Source of the DNA: Methylocystis suflitae
Lineage (GTDB): Bacteria; Pseudomonadota; Alphaproteobacteria; Rhizobiales; Beijerinckiaceae
DNA length: 61,074 nucleotides
Assembly: GCF_024448135.1 (NCBI RefSeq)
Contig: NZ_JAMRYX010000080.1
Coordinates: forward strand, 1 to 61,074
Direction: 5' to 3'
Part shown: in pieces, positions 9,325-20,045 of the stretch
How the letters are laid out: the number at the start of each line of letters is the position of its first letter
Position numbering within the stretch: the stretch's first letter is position 1
The notes under the pieces: generated by a model
The model's input: only the letters and a program-made list of their open reading frames with translations
Told to the model about the DNA's origin: nothing
Databases searched by the model: none
Translations under genes and position numbers: made by a program

Positions 9325-9711
9325 ATGAGCATGAACTACTCAGTTTCGATCGACGTCCCGCGGCTTGAAGACGGACTGCGATTTTATCGGGACGCCTTGG
9401 GACTGCCCGAGATCGCTCGACCTGTTCCCACATATGTCCTGCTCAAATGTGGAAATTCGCAAATCGGACTGATCGAGAAATCGGCTGGAAGCAACCCGGC
9501 CCAGGGAAGCGACGAGGTTCGTCGATATGAGCGACACTGGACGCCCGTTCATATCGACTTTCACGTCGACGATTTTGAAGCCTTTTTGACAAATGCAGTG
9601 AACGCTGGCGCGAAATGTGAGCAGAAATTCGAAGGCGGCTCCCGCCCGCCCATCGCATTTTGCGCCGACCCGTTCGGCAATGGATTCTGCGTGATAGGAA
9701 CAGCCGCCTGA
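9325..9711 (+). CDS. VOC (glyoxalase/dioxygenase fold) family protein
   Basis: A 128-residue single vicinal-oxygen-chelate module of the kind found in glyoxalases, extradiol dioxygenases and antibiotic-binding proteins. Paired beta-alpha-beta-beta-beta units are visible: LEDGLRFYRDALGLPE in the first half, and DFHVDDFEAFLTNAVNAGA with ADPFGNGFCVI in the second. Start ATG 9325, with another ATG at 9331. It lies 40 bases after pdhC and shortly before a GDCCVxC protein. The substrate cannot be told. Confidence 0.8.
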   Translation: MSMNYSVSIDVPRLEDGLRFYRDALGLPEIARPVPTYVLLKCGNSQIGLIEKSAGSNPAQGSDEVRRYERHWTPVHIDFHVDDFEAFLTNAVNAGAKCEQKFEGGSRPPIAFCADPFGNGFCVIGTAA

Positions 9712-9744
9712 CCAAATTCGGATCAGGCGCACAAAGAGGCGGAT

Positions 9745-9960
9745 TTGCAGCTCCAGTCGACCCTCACCTGTCCGCACTGCGCGCGCGCGGAAACGCTCGA
9801 CATGCCACTGGACGCCTGCGTCGTCGTGCATGTCTGCGCCGGATGCGGCGCGCGGCTGACGGCAAAGACGGGAGACTGCTGCGTGTTCTGCTCCTATGGC
9901 GACGTTCCATGCCCGCCCGTGCAGGCGGAAGGTCATTGCCCTGACTTGCGCGCGCGATGA
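9745..9960 (+). CDS. GDCCVxC-domain small cysteine-rich protein
   Basis: A 71-residue protein starting at TTG 9745. It has a zinc-finger-like pair (CPHC near the start, CAGCG in the middle) and the signature GDCCVFCSYGDVPCPP. This matches the GDCCVxC family, some members of which are selenoproteins; here all positions are Cys, and I see no in-frame TGA before the stop. Its stop overlaps the start of the next gene (ATGA). The role is unknown, perhaps redox or metal binding. Confidence 0.75.
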   Translation: MQLQSTLTCPHCARAETLDMPLDACVVVHVCAGCGARLTAKTGDCCVFCSYGDVPCPPVQAEGHCPDLRAR

Positions 9961-10670
9961 ACGAAAGCGCGACCAAATCCACGCAGGGCACTCTATCAGA
10001 GGGCAAAACAGGATTCCTCGAACTACCGGGCTTGCCCGTCAAGAATCGGTGGGGGTCTTGGGATCCAACGATTGTTTTGCCGAAGCGATGCGTCGCTCTG
10101 CCGATCGAACGTCGACTACAAGAAAACTGGTGGGCGTCGATAATCTTTTTCCTGTTCCTGTCCGCAATCTTTCTCGCGTTCGCAGTGTTGGACTACACAA
10201 CATATCAATCCCACGGCTGGTGCGCCGCTAAATATGGCCGCCTCTACGGGTCCGAGTGCATCTATCACGCCGGGATTATGAGCTGCTTGGCAGCTTGGGC
10301 CTTGATGTGCTGTCTCATGGACTGGCGTAAAACAGCGTTGCTCAGATTAGCCGCCAGCGTGCGCGGGGCGCATTTGATCATTTCACACGACGCCTTCTGG
10401 CATATCCAGCTCGAAGAACCCATCAGGTTCTCCGATATGGCGGAAGTTCGCCGGAGTAACGGAGAGTTCATTGTCGACTGTCACTCGCCGCCGAAGATGA
10501 ACGCGCGATTCATTCCAAGACGTCTACTTTGGCGCGACTCGCCGACGGGATTTCGCTTCTACACCGATCAGTTCGTTGAGATCGCACAGCAAAAAGGCGA
10601 CGAACTCGAATGGGTTGAGGTCTTGTTGTGCCTCGCGGAGCAACACGGGGCATCTACCAGGCTGAGCTGA
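9957..10670 (+). CDS. Hypothetical membrane protein with two transmembrane segments
   Basis: A 237-residue protein. A soluble N-terminal part (about 60 residues) is followed by a transmembrane helix (WWASIIFFLFLSAIFLAFAV), a short Cys-containing loop (GWCAAKYGRLYGSECIYH) and a second helix (AGIMSCLAAWALMCCLM). A soluble C-terminal domain of about 110 residues follows. The start ATG overlaps the stop of the GDCCVxC gene, suggesting co-translation, though a later start cannot be excluded. Codon use is somewhat less GC-rich than in the core genes. I recognise no family. Confidence 0.6.
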   Translation: MNESATKSTQGTLSEGKTGFLELPGLPVKNRWGSWDPTIVLPKRCVALPIERRLQENWWASIIFFLFLSAIFLAFAVLDYTTYQSHGWCAAKYGRLYGSECIYHAGIMSCLAAWALMCCLMDWRKTALLRLAASVRGAHLIISHDAFWHIQLEEPIRFSDMAEVRRSNGEFIVDCHSPPKMNARFIPRRLLWRDSPTGFRFYTDQFVEIAQQKGDELEWVEVLLCLAEQHGASTRLS

Positions 10671-10749
10671 ACGATCCGGATGGACGGGGAGCGCTAATCG
10701 CGGCATATGGCTTGCCTGGAACAGCTCTAAACAGGCAAGGAGCGGGCGC

Positions 10750-11880
10750 GTGGCGACGGAAGCTGACATTTTGAAGGCTCTGGAAGGGCTTTACGGGCCA
10801 GGCGGAGCGCCGCTCGTCGGCGCGGTAAGCGGCGTCAATGTGTCGGGCGCCAAAGCCTTCGTTTCTCTGGCCGGCGATCCGAGCCAGGCGCAGGCCTGGG
10901 AGGCGGCGCGAGTCGCGGCCGAGCGCGCGATCAAGGCGGCGCCCGGCATCGAGCAGGCTGTGGTGACGTTGACGGCCGAGCGCGCCTCGCGCCCCGAGGC
11001 GCCGCCGACTCGGGCTCAAGCCCATGCCCATGCCCATTCGCATGGGCCGGGCGCGCCGCCGCCGCAGCAAAAAGGCGGAATCCCGGCGCTGGAGAAAATC
11101 CGTTTCATTGTCGCCGTCGCCTCGGGCAAAGGCGGCGTCGGCAAGTCGACCACCTCGGCCAATCTTGCGCTCGGCCTCGCCGCTCAGGGGTGGCGCGTCG
11201 GCCTGCTCGACGCCGACGTCTATGGCCCCTCGATGCCGCGGCTTTTCGGCTTGACTGACAAACCCAAGGTCGAAGGCGGCAAGCTCGCGCCGCTCGAAGC
11301 CTATGGCGTGAAGATCATGTCGATGGGTTTTCTTGTCGACGAGAACGTGCCGATGGTCTGGCGCGGTCCGATGGTGTCGCAGGCGATTTCGCAAATGCTC
11401 GGCGAAGTCGCCTGGGGAGAGCTCGACGCGCTCGTCATCGACATGCCGCCCGGCACCGGCGACGTTCAGCTCACCATCGCGCAACAGGTCCCGCTCGCCG
11501 GCGCGGTGATCGTCTCGACGCCGCAGGATTTGGCGCTCATCGACGCGCGGCGCGCCGTGTCGATGTTCCAGAAAGTCGAGGCGCCGATCCTCGGCGTCAT
11601 TGAAAATATGAGCTACTTCCTGTGCCCCCACTGCGGCGGGCGCTCGGAGATCTTCGCGCATGGCGGCGCGCGCCACGACGCCGAACAGATGGGCGTGCCT
11701 TTTCTTGGCGAGGCGCCGCTCGACATCAAGATCCGCCAAACCTCGGACGCCGGGAGGCCCGTCGTGGGCGCCGAGCCCGACAGCCCGCAGGCCGCGGTCT
11801 ATCTCAATCTGGCGGCGAAGGTGAAAACGCTGCTCGAAACGCAGAAAACACGCACGGCGCCAAAGATCGTCGTCGGCTGA
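10750..11880 (+). CDS. mrp: Mrp/NBP35-family iron-sulfur cluster carrier ATPase
   Basis: Mrp proteins bind and transfer Fe-S clusters to apo-enzymes. The 376-residue protein starts at GTG 10750. It has an N-terminal MIP18-like (DUF59) domain (about 1-80), a His-rich linker (AHAHAHSHGP, 91-100), a deviant Walker A (GKGGVGKST, 126-134) and the C-terminal CPHC cluster-binding pair. The architecture and length are those of alphaproteobacterial Mrp (ApbC). The His run is a possible metal-binding addition. The gene faces the FadL gene convergently. Confidence 0.95.
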   Translation: MATEADILKALEGLYGPGGAPLVGAVSGVNVSGAKAFVSLAGDPSQAQAWEAARVAAERAIKAAPGIEQAVVTLTAERASRPEAPPTRAQAHAHAHSHGPGAPPPQQKGGIPALEKIRFIVAVASGKGGVGKSTTSANLALGLAAQGWRVGLLDADVYGPSMPRLFGLTDKPKVEGGKLAPLEAYGVKIMSMGFLVDENVPMVWRGPMVSQAISQMLGEVAWGELDALVIDMPPGTGDVQLTIAQQVPLAGAVIVSTPQDLALIDARRAVSMFQKVEAPILGVIENMSYFLCPHCGGRSEIFAHGGARHDAEQMGVPFLGEAPLDIKIRQTSDAGRPVVGAEPDSPQAAVYLNLAAKVKTLLETQKTRTAPKIVVG

Positions 11881-11893
11881 GGGAAGACTCATA

Positions 11894-11921
11894 AAAAGAC
11901 GCGCCTCCTTTTCGGAGGCGC
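11894..11921 (-). terminator. Terminator of the FadL-type gene
   Basis: An 8-bp stem (11901-11908 with 11914-11921) is followed, when read on the minus strand, by GTCTTTTT. The T-run orientation fits the minus-strand gene ending at 11966, though the stem may also slow transcripts leaving mrp. Confidence 0.8.
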
Positions 11922-11965
11922 GCCAGGCGGGCCGATCGACGCCGGCCGTCAGGGAGCGCTAGTTT

Positions 11966-13357
11966 TCAGAAATGACTGGGGATCCAGGACGTATCGCCTG
12001 CATCCCATTTGTAGTTGTAGCCGACCGTGAACTGGGTGGCGCGTCCCCAGGCGGTGATGACGGCGTTGGTATTATAATGCGGAAAAACATTGAGCGGAAC
12101 TGCAGGAAAGAAGGCGCGCCCGACGAAGGGTGCGTTCTCGAAGTAGCTGACCGAATTCTTGAAGTCATAAATGGCCGCGAAATCAATCGATGAGTTTTTC
12201 GTCAGTTGATAGCCGAAGCCGCCGGTGACCGAGTGAGCGCCGACAAGAGGCGCCAACGCCGCGAGCGTCGCGGAGCGTTCTCTCATCAGCAAGGTTGAGT
12301 AGTGGTAGCCCGCGCGCAAGCGCAGCTCGGGCGTGGCGCGCCATTCGGCGCCGAAGGAGGCGGAATCGGTATCGCGCCAATCAAAGCCGCTGCCGCCAGA
12401 CGAGCCGAACGATCCGTACCAGATGGGAAAACTCGCGTTACCAGCGGTGGTCGCCGAATAGAAGATGTGCCTCCAGTCGGCCATCAGCGTAAGGTTGGGC
12501 AGCAGGTCATAGGCGACGCCGGCGATCAGCGTCGCCGGAATGTCGAAACTACCCTGGTCCGCGATAAGTCCCCGATACTTTTGCAGCTTCGACATGAACA
12601 TGGGTGTCGCGCCGGCGAGTCCAAAGCGCAGTTCATTTGTCGCGCGCCACTCTAAACCCACCCGCAGACCGCCTCCGACTGACCAATCGTAGGCCATGTC
12701 GGTAAAGTTGAACATGTTGGAGGAATAGGGAGAGAGAATTTTCAGTCCTTGCGCGTTGAACATCTGGATCGCCAAAGTCGGTGAGACGCCCACGCTGAGC
12801 GAACCGAATTTTCTGGCGTAGGTGGCGCTAATAAACGACTGCTGGAGGTCGAGCCCCGCCGCGCCGCCGCCGAGGACGCCGCCAAGCGACGGAGAGACGG
12901 TGATCACGCCCCCCGGGCCAGCTTTGACCGGCGGCTTGAAATGCTGGATGTCGTAGGAAGTATTGAGGCCGCCGTTGCCGTAAGTGGCGACGCCCCATGC
13001 GGACACCGCGTCGATCGGCTGGACATAGGCGCCGTTTGGCACCGGAAAGATGGGTCGGCCGCTCCTTACATCGCCTGGCGCCAGGACCACCGGCTGCCCA
13101 ACGGTCGAATACCCCCGCTCGGGCAGGCTCACGCCGAGTCCGACTTGAAACATCCGATCGAGTCCGACAATGCCCGCCGGATTGATCGACATGGCCATTG
13201 CGTCTCGCGAGTCCGCGACGCCAGCGCCGCCTAGGGCTCTCTGACGCGGACCAAAGCCTGTAAGGAAATAGCCGTCGGCGCCGAAGGAGAGGGACGGCGC
13301 AAGCGCTGCGATTGCGGTCAGCGAGAAGAGCAAGCTGCGCGAATTCGATTTTTTCAT
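11966..13357 (-). CDS. OmpP1/FadL-family outer-membrane transporter
   Basis: A 463-residue outer-membrane beta-barrel of the family that takes up long-chain fatty acids and other hydrophobic compounds. A signal peptide covers residues 1-27 (ending SLSFGA). The mature N-terminus (DGYFLTGFGPRQRALGGAGVA) and the NPAG motif (AMSINPAGIVGL) are diagnostic. Alternating aromatic beta-strands follow. The last residues (DTSWIPSHF) end in Phe, as is usual for proteins inserted by the BAM complex. It is a single gene with its own terminator. Substrate unknown. Confidence 0.9.
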   Translation of the reverse strand: MKKSNSRSLLFSLTAIAALAPSLSFGADGYFLTGFGPRQRALGGAGVADSRDAMAMSINPAGIVGLDRMFQVGLGVSLPERGYSTVGQPVVLAPGDVRSGRPIFPVPNGAYVQPIDAVSAWGVATYGNGGLNTSYDIQHFKPPVKAGPGGVITVSPSLGGVLGGGAAGLDLQQSFISATYARKFGSLSVGVSPTLAIQMFNAQGLKILSPYSSNMFNFTDMAYDWSVGGGLRVGLEWRATNELRFGLAGATPMFMSKLQKYRGLIADQGSFDIPATLIAGVAYDLLPNLTLMADWRHIFYSATTAGNASFPIWYGSFGSSGGSGFDWRDTDSASFGAEWRATPELRLRAGYHYSTLLMRERSATLAALAPLVGAHSVTGGFGYQLTKNSSIDFAAIYDFKNSVSYFENAPFVGRAFFPAVPLNVFPHYNTNAVITAWGRATQFTVGYNYKWDAGDTSWIPSHF

Positions 13358-13562
13358 TGTCGGCGAGTCCCGAGGCGAACCGTCTCTTGAGCCTCGCCAC
13401 CGGCGGGCATTCGCGTGTCGCGCCGAAGTTCGGCGCGTTTTTACAGCGTGTTAAACATTACAAGACCCACTGGACTTTAGGCGCAAATTCGCCGTCACAA
13501 GCAAAGATTTCTTGTCTCTGTAACGTCTTTGCAACACCTATGCGGCTTGCGCATTGCGCGCC

Positions 13563-16100
13563 TCAGCGCAAATCGACAGTAAGGGCCGCGTCTTCTCGCG
13601 GCGCGCGCGGGGCCGGATAGAGCAACCGGCGCCAAACGCCGTACCAGCTTCCCGCAATCACTGCGAGCGTCAGCGCCAAAACCAGTTTTGGCCAAGTCGG
13701 CGGCTCAAAGCGCAGTAGCTCCGGGATGACGGGCGCGTAAAGGCTGGCCGTCAACATCGCACTGGCCGCGAAGGCGACGCCCCAGAACGCCAGATTGTCG
13801 CGCGAAAACAGCGAGGCTCCGCGCGGAAGCGCATCCGAGAGCGCGAGCACGAGATTGCTGACGACAAGGGTTGCGAAGGCGAGCCCCCGCGCCTGCGGCT
13901 CCGGCGCGCCAAATCCATCGTCGATGATGTAGACCGACATGACGGTTAGGAAGACGACGAAGCCCTGCACGAAACCGAGCCAGAGTTCGCGCGAACCAAA
14001 AAGCGGCTCATCGCGTCGGTGGGGCGGTTTGAGCATGGCGTCGGGTTCATTCGGCTGCGACTCGAAAACGAGCGCGCAGGTCGGGTCGATAATCAACTCC
14101 ATCAGCACGACATGCGCCGGCAGCAGCAGCGGCGGCAGCCCCATCAGGATTGGCGCCAGGGCGCCGCCGGCGATCGGAATGTGAATTGCCGTCACATAGG
14201 TGAGCGCGCGGCGGAGATTGGCGAAGATACGCCGCCCCAGCGCCACGCCGGCGACGATCGAGGTGAAGCTGTCGTCAAGCAGCACGATATGCGCGGCTTC
14301 GCGCGCGACATCCGAGCCGCGCTGTCCCATGGCGATGCCAATATGCGCGGCGGCGAGCGCTGGCCCGTCATTGACGCCGTCTCCGGTCATGGCGACGATA
14401 TGGCCGTCGGCTTTGAACGCCTCGACCAGCGCCAGCTTGCTGGTCGGCGTCACGCGGGCGAAGACGCGCGTGTTGCGGATTTTTTCAGGACGAAGTTCGA
14501 TCGGCGTCGCCGCGATCTCAGCGCCGGTGAGCACGCCGGCTTCAGAATTGATGCCCGCTTGCCGAGCGATGGCCAGCGCCGTCGCAGGATAGTCGCCCGT
14601 GATCATCGCCACCGCGACTCCCGCGCGCCGCGCGGCCGCGACGGCTGCGGGAACGTCTTCGCGAAGCGGATCCTCAAAGGCCAGCAGACCAATGAAAGTG
14701 AATGACGCCACTTCCGGCGGAGGCGCTTGCGGCAGCGGCGCCGTCGTCGCGACGCCAAGCACGCGGAGGCCGCGATGCGCCAGATCGTCGATTTTAGCCT
14801 GAAGGCGTGCGCGTTCTTCGTCCGAGACGCGCGCGAGTTTGAAGATCGCTTCCGGCGCGCCTTTCGCGGCATAGCTCTCACCCGACTCATCGCGCCAGCA
14901 CTGAATGAAGGCGAGCAGGTCGGGGCGGATCGGGAAGCTGGAAAGGGGCACGGCTTCCGATGCGACGCCCGCTTCCGCTGCGAAGACGTGCACGGCGCGA
15001 TCCATCGGATCGACGGGATTTGCCGAAGAGGCGCGCAAGGCCGTGCGGATGAGCATGCGTTGCCCCGCATCCGCGCGCGGCGCATCGATTGCCTTGTCAC
15101 TGTCGTAAATAGCGAACGCGACGCGCATTCGATTCTGCGTCAGCGTTCCGGTCTTGTCGACACAGAGAATCGACGTCGAGCCCAGCGTCTCGGTCACCGA
15201 AGAACGACGCACGAGCACGTTGCGCCGCGCCAGCCGAAAAGCGCCGAGCGCGAGGAAGATCGCGAGCACCATCGGAAATTCTTCCGGCAAAAGGCCGATG
15301 GCGAGGGTGATGCCGGCGATGGCGCCCTCAAACCAGTCGCCATGCACGCGCCAATAGGCAAGGAACACCAAGACGCAAAAAATGAGAGCGAAGGCGCCGA
15401 GCGTGGCGACCAGCCTGCCGGTCCTTTGCTGCAGAGGACTGGGTTCGGCCTCAATCGCGGCCAGCGAAGCGCCAAGACGACCCATCGCCGTGCGCGCGCC
15501 GGTGCGCACGACCTCGGCCAATCCCGATCCCCGCGCGATCATGGTTCCCGCGAAAAGAAAGGGCGTATATTCGCCGCCAGGATCGGGAAACTCCGCCGAG
15601 CGGTCTTCGCTTGCGAGAGTCTTCGTCACCGGGGCTGACTCGCCCGTGAGGAGGGACTCGTCGATGACGAGCGCGTCGCCGCCGATCAGCAGCGCGTCCG
15701 CCGGCGCGCGCTCCCCCTCGCCGACGAGGATCACATCGCCCGGGACGAGGTCGCGCGCAGGGATGCGCCGCTCGACGCCGTCGCGCAGACAAGTCGCAGT
15801 GGGTTCGGCCAGTCGGTTGAGCGCTTGAAGCGCGCGCTCGGTTCGCAGCTCCTGCAGAACAACAAGAGTGATCGACGCGCCTGCGCCGGCGACCATGAAC
15901 AGGCCTTCGCCCAGATCGCCGACGAAAAGGTAGAGCAGCGCGGCGGACGCAAGCAGAAAGAACATGGGTTCTTTCAGGGTGCGCAGCGCGATCGCGAATA
16001 TGCCGGGCGGGGGAGCTTTTGGCTGCTCATTCGGGCCGTATTCGGCAAGACGCCTCTCGGCTTCCGCTGACGTCAGGCCCTGGAAATTGAAATTCCTCAT
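13563..16100 (-). CDS. P-type cation-transporting ATPase
   Basis: An 845-residue P2-type ion pump. Landmarks counted from ATG 16100 are: N-terminal cation-ATPase domain (LTSAEAERRLAEYG), TGES (152-155), TM4 motif PEEFPM (272-277), phosphorylated Asp315 in DKTGTLT, TGDGVNDGPAL hinge, and six C-terminal helices. I choose 16100 because the frame, open upstream to 16208, would otherwise run back over the TPP riboswitch of thiC on the opposite strand, and because the family begins near this Met. Ca2+/Mn2+ is likely but not proven. The gene stands alone and divergent from thiC. Confidence 0.92.
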   Translation of the reverse strand: MRNFNFQGLTSAEAERRLAEYGPNEQPKAPPPGIFAIALRTLKEPMFFLLASAALLYLFVGDLGEGLFMVAGAGASITLVVLQELRTERALQALNRLAEPTATCLRDGVERRIPARDLVPGDVILVGEGERAPADALLIGGDALVIDESLLTGESAPVTKTLASEDRSAEFPDPGGEYTPFLFAGTMIARGSGLAEVVRTGARTAMGRLGASLAAIEAEPSPLQQRTGRLVATLGAFALIFCVLVFLAYWRVHGDWFEGAIAGITLAIGLLPEEFPMVLAIFLALGAFRLARRNVLVRRSSVTETLGSTSILCVDKTGTLTQNRMRVAFAIYDSDKAIDAPRADAGQRMLIRTALRASSANPVDPMDRAVHVFAAEAGVASEAVPLSSFPIRPDLLAFIQCWRDESGESYAAKGAPEAIFKLARVSDEERARLQAKIDDLAHRGLRVLGVATTAPLPQAPPPEVASFTFIGLLAFEDPLREDVPAAVAAARRAGVAVAMITGDYPATALAIARQAGINSEAGVLTGAEIAATPIELRPEKIRNTRVFARVTPTSKLALVEAFKADGHIVAMTGDGVNDGPALAAAHIGIAMGQRGSDVAREAAHIVLLDDSFTSIVAGVALGRRIFANLRRALTYVTAIHIPIAGGALAPILMGLPPLLLPAHVVLMELIIDPTCALVFESQPNEPDAMLKPPHRRDEPLFGSRELWLGFVQGFVVFLTVMSVYIIDDGFGAPEPQARGLAFATLVVSNLVLALSDALPRGASLFSRDNLAFWGVAFAASAMLTASLYAPVIPELLRFEPPTWPKLVLALTLAVIAGSWYGVWRRLLYPAPRAPREDAALTVDLR

Positions 16101-16189
16101 ATGTCTGGGCTCGTCGGGGCTATACGCTGTTTTGCCGGTATCGCCACGCGAGCTTGCGACAAGAGTGTGAACGCGGTAATTTTTCCATA

Positions 16190-16272
16190 ATGGCGAGGGG
16201 CGCCGCAAGCGCGGCTGAGAAGCACCCGTCGAACCTGATCCGGGTCATGCCGGCGTAGGGAAGGCCAGCGAA
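16190..16272 (+). promoter_or_regulatory. TPP riboswitch (THI box)
   Basis: The conserved core is plain: GGGGCGCC, then GCGGCTGAGA, ACCCG, GAACCTGATCCGGGTCATGCC (split by the P4/P5 pairings) and GGCGTAGGGAA. It lies about 105 bases before thiC and should shut off thiC expression when thiamine diphosphate is abundant. A plausible promoter (TTGCGA at 16154, TAATTT at 16177) precedes it. Confidence 0.95.
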
Positions 16273-16365
16273 GAAGCGAACGGCGCCTCGCGTCGACGCT
16301 CTGATAGCGCATCCCTCCTTCGTCTTCCTGACTCAGCGTCCGCTTCCCTTGACGAAGCGCGATGA

Positions 16366-18201
<1,836 letters not shown>

Positions 18202-18207
18202 GGCGCT

Positions 18208-18558
18208 TTAGGGCATCCGCCATCGCAGACCCGGAAAGCGCGCAAAGTCGCGATCAAGTGTGATCCACTCGCAATCCCACTCGATGGCGAGCGATGCGAA
18301 CCAGGCGTCCGTCACCATGGGTCCGCGCGTCTGCGTCTCGAGACAGAGGCGCTCAAAAATTCGCCAATGGCCGTCGCCTGGCTCGACGAGACGACAATTG
18401 TGCTGCGCGAGAATGTCCGCGCAAAAGCCGAATGCCTCGTCGAAGGAACTCGGCGATTGATAGAACCTCGTGCTGGTCGCAATCCACACGACGGCGCTCA
18501 AAACGAGGCGTGATACAGCAAACGGCGCGCGGCGGTCGAAGGCGTGGTCAAGCCATGT
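18208..18558 (-). pseudogene. VapC-type PIN-domain toxin, N-terminus lost
   Basis: The minus-strand frame gives a clear PIN-domain C-terminal part (PFAVSRLVLSAVVW..., then VTDAWFASLAIEWDCEWITLDRDFARFPGLRW). This matches VapC toxins from the second helix onward. Going upstream, the similarity begins around TWLDHAFD and then runs into the terminator of the rlpA-like gene. The first ~25 residues, with the first catalytic Asp, are therefore missing. No antitoxin gene is next to it. It is best read as a remnant of a toxin-antitoxin locus; an internal TTG (18501) is the only available start. Confidence 0.7.
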
Positions 18559-18561
18559 TGA

Positions 18562-18590
18562 AAACGCCCGGCCGAAGCCGGGCGTTTTGA
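18562..18590 (-). terminator. Terminator of the RlpA-like gene
   Basis: On the minus strand a GC-rich stem (CGCCCGGC/GCCGGGCG) closes a TTCG tetraloop and is followed by TTTT. It lies 6 bases after the stop codon at 18596. Confidence 0.9.
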
Positions 18591-18595
18591 ATTGC

Positions 18596-19021
18596 TTAGC
18601 TCTTTCCGATCACCTCGACGCGGACCTGTCCGGTGCCGCGTTCGATGAGGCCGAGCTGGGTCGCCGCGCCGCGCGACACGTCGAGGCTGCGCCCGGTCCA
18701 GACCGCCGGTCCGCGGTCATTGATACGCACGACCACCGAACGCCCGGCGTAGGTCAGGCGCAGACGCGTGCCCATCGGCAGGGTGCGGTGGGCAGCCGTC
18801 ATGTCCCACATGTTGAAGAGTTCGCCGTTGGCGGTGTGGCTGTTGGGTTCATAGCGGCGCGGGCCGCCGCCGTAGAATGACGCGTTGGCGGTGAAGCCCT
18901 GCGAAGCCTCCGCGTGGCGCGAGACATCGCGCGAGGAATGGCGGGAGGCGTGATGGTGATGCGCCAGAGCCGGCGCGGTCGTCAGGGCAAGGATCGTCAG
19001 TACGCCACAGATACGATTCAT
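18596..19021 (-). CDS. RlpA-like protein with double-psi beta-barrel domain
   Basis: A 141-residue exported protein with a signal peptide ending near ALA-HHHH, followed by a His/Ser-rich segment (HHHHASRHSSRDVSRHAE). The double-psi beta-barrel of the RlpA family comes next: ANASFYGGG, TANGELFNMWDMTAAHRTLP, and VVVRINDRGP with its conserved Asp. Family members are septal lytic transglycosylases or bind cell wall. There is no lipobox and no SPOR domain, so it is a minimal version. A larger relative is encoded at 53181-54191. Confidence 0.88.
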   Translation of the reverse strand: MNRICGVLTILALTTAPALAHHHHASRHSSRDVSRHAEASQGFTANASFYGGGPRRYEPNSHTANGELFNMWDMTAAHRTLPMGTRLRLTYAGRSVVVRINDRGPAVWTGRSLDVSRGAATQLGLIERGTGQVRVEVIGKS

Positions 19022-19362
19022 TCAGGATTGCTCCGTTTACGCACAATGCGTGAAGGATGCCGACGAGCGCATTCGCTTCGTCAAGCGCACAGTTTCCATC
19101 CGTCTGAATGGAGGCGAAGATGAATTAGTTAATTGTGAAATGTGGCAAAATATGTGCTGCCAATATCATGGCGTATATGTTCGTCGCAGCGCACAATGTT
19201 CTCGATATTGAGTCGCTTTATTCAATTTGTTGTCGCTATATGTCTTTGTTGAGTTGCATTCTGCGCGATATCTGTGCAAGCTATACTAGCTTAAGCGCTG
19301 CGGCCTGGGGGAGTGACAAGGGCGAGCGGAGGCGGCAAACATGCGCGCCGGGAGACTCGCCA
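19022..19362. other. AT-rich divergent intergenic region between the rlpA-like gene and mog
   Basis: 341 bases contain the promoters of both divergent genes. The part 19118-19290 is clearly AT-richer than its surroundings and has several similar words (GCGTATATG, CGCTATATG, GCGATATC). These could be operator sites, but I cannot assign them. An open frame runs through this part into mog, but its composition is not protein-like. Confidence 0.5.
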
Positions 19363-19908
19363 ATGACAGACGAAAAGCGCGCCGCGATCATCGGCGTTGT
19401 CACCGCCTCCGATCGCGCGAGCGCTGGCGTCTATGAAGATGAGAGCGGTCCGGCGATCGAGGCCTATCTACGCGCAGCGCTGACGACGCCCTTCCGCATC
19501 GAGCGGCGGATCATCCCGGATGGGCTTGAAAGCGTGCGCGATACGCTTATCGACCTGGCCGACGCTGTCGGTTGCGACCTCATCGTCACGACCGGCGGCA
19601 CAGGCCCGAGCCCCCGCGATCTGACGCCCGAAGCGACGCTCGCAGCCTGCCCGCGCGAGCTGCCCGGCTTTGGCGAACTCATGCGACAGGTCTCGCTGTC
19701 GCAGACGCCGACGGCGATCCTGTCTCGGCAATTGGCCGCCCATCGCGGCAAATGTCTCGTGATCAATCTGCCGGGCAAGCCAAGGGCGATCGAACTTTGT
19801 CTCGACGCCGTCATGCCGGCGGTGCCTTACTGCCTCGATCTCATCGGCGCGGCCTACATTGAGACCGATCCGGCCCGTGTTAAAAGCTTTCGCCCGAAAG
19901 CAAAATGA
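19363..19908 (+). CDS. mog: Molybdopterin adenylyltransferase
   Basis: Mog adenylates molybdopterin before molybdenum insertion. The 181-residue protein has the MoCF-binding fold: [18 protein letters not shown], the [18 protein letters not shown] motif, LPGFGELMR and [23 protein letters not shown]. The start at ATG 19363 is supported by GGGAG upstream and by the family length; the frame is open back to 19135 but that part looks non-coding. Other cofactor genes lie at 40862-41582 (moaD, moaE) and 44129 (mobA). Confidence 0.93.
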   Translation: MTDEKRAAIIGVVTASDRASAGVYEDESGPAIEAYLRAALTTPFRIERRIIPDGLESVRDTLIDLADAVGCDLIVTTGGTGPSPRDLTPEATLAACPRELPGFGELMRQVSLSQTPTAILSRQLAAHRGKCLVINLPGKPRAIELCLDAVMPAVPYCLDLIGAAYIETDPARVKSFRPKAK

Positions 19909-20045
19909 CCGCCCGTTCGGGTAGCCTGCGACGGCGGGCTCAAGCTGCGCGCTTCTCATCGCGACGCCTCGCCTGTATAGGAAAACGGCGCGTCACGAAA
20001 AGCGAATCGAAGCCGCTAAGCTGCGGGAGGCGAGGGCGACTGAAC

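Noticed and set aside
16100-16208. 36-residue N-terminal extension of the P-type ATPase
   Set aside because: It would overlap the TPP riboswitch region on the other strand and precedes the family's normal start.
19135-19362. N-terminal extension of Mog by 76 residues
   Set aside because: The extension is Cys/Tyr/Met-rich, lies in an AT-rich promoter-like region and is not part of the family; ATG 19363 has a good ribosome-binding site.
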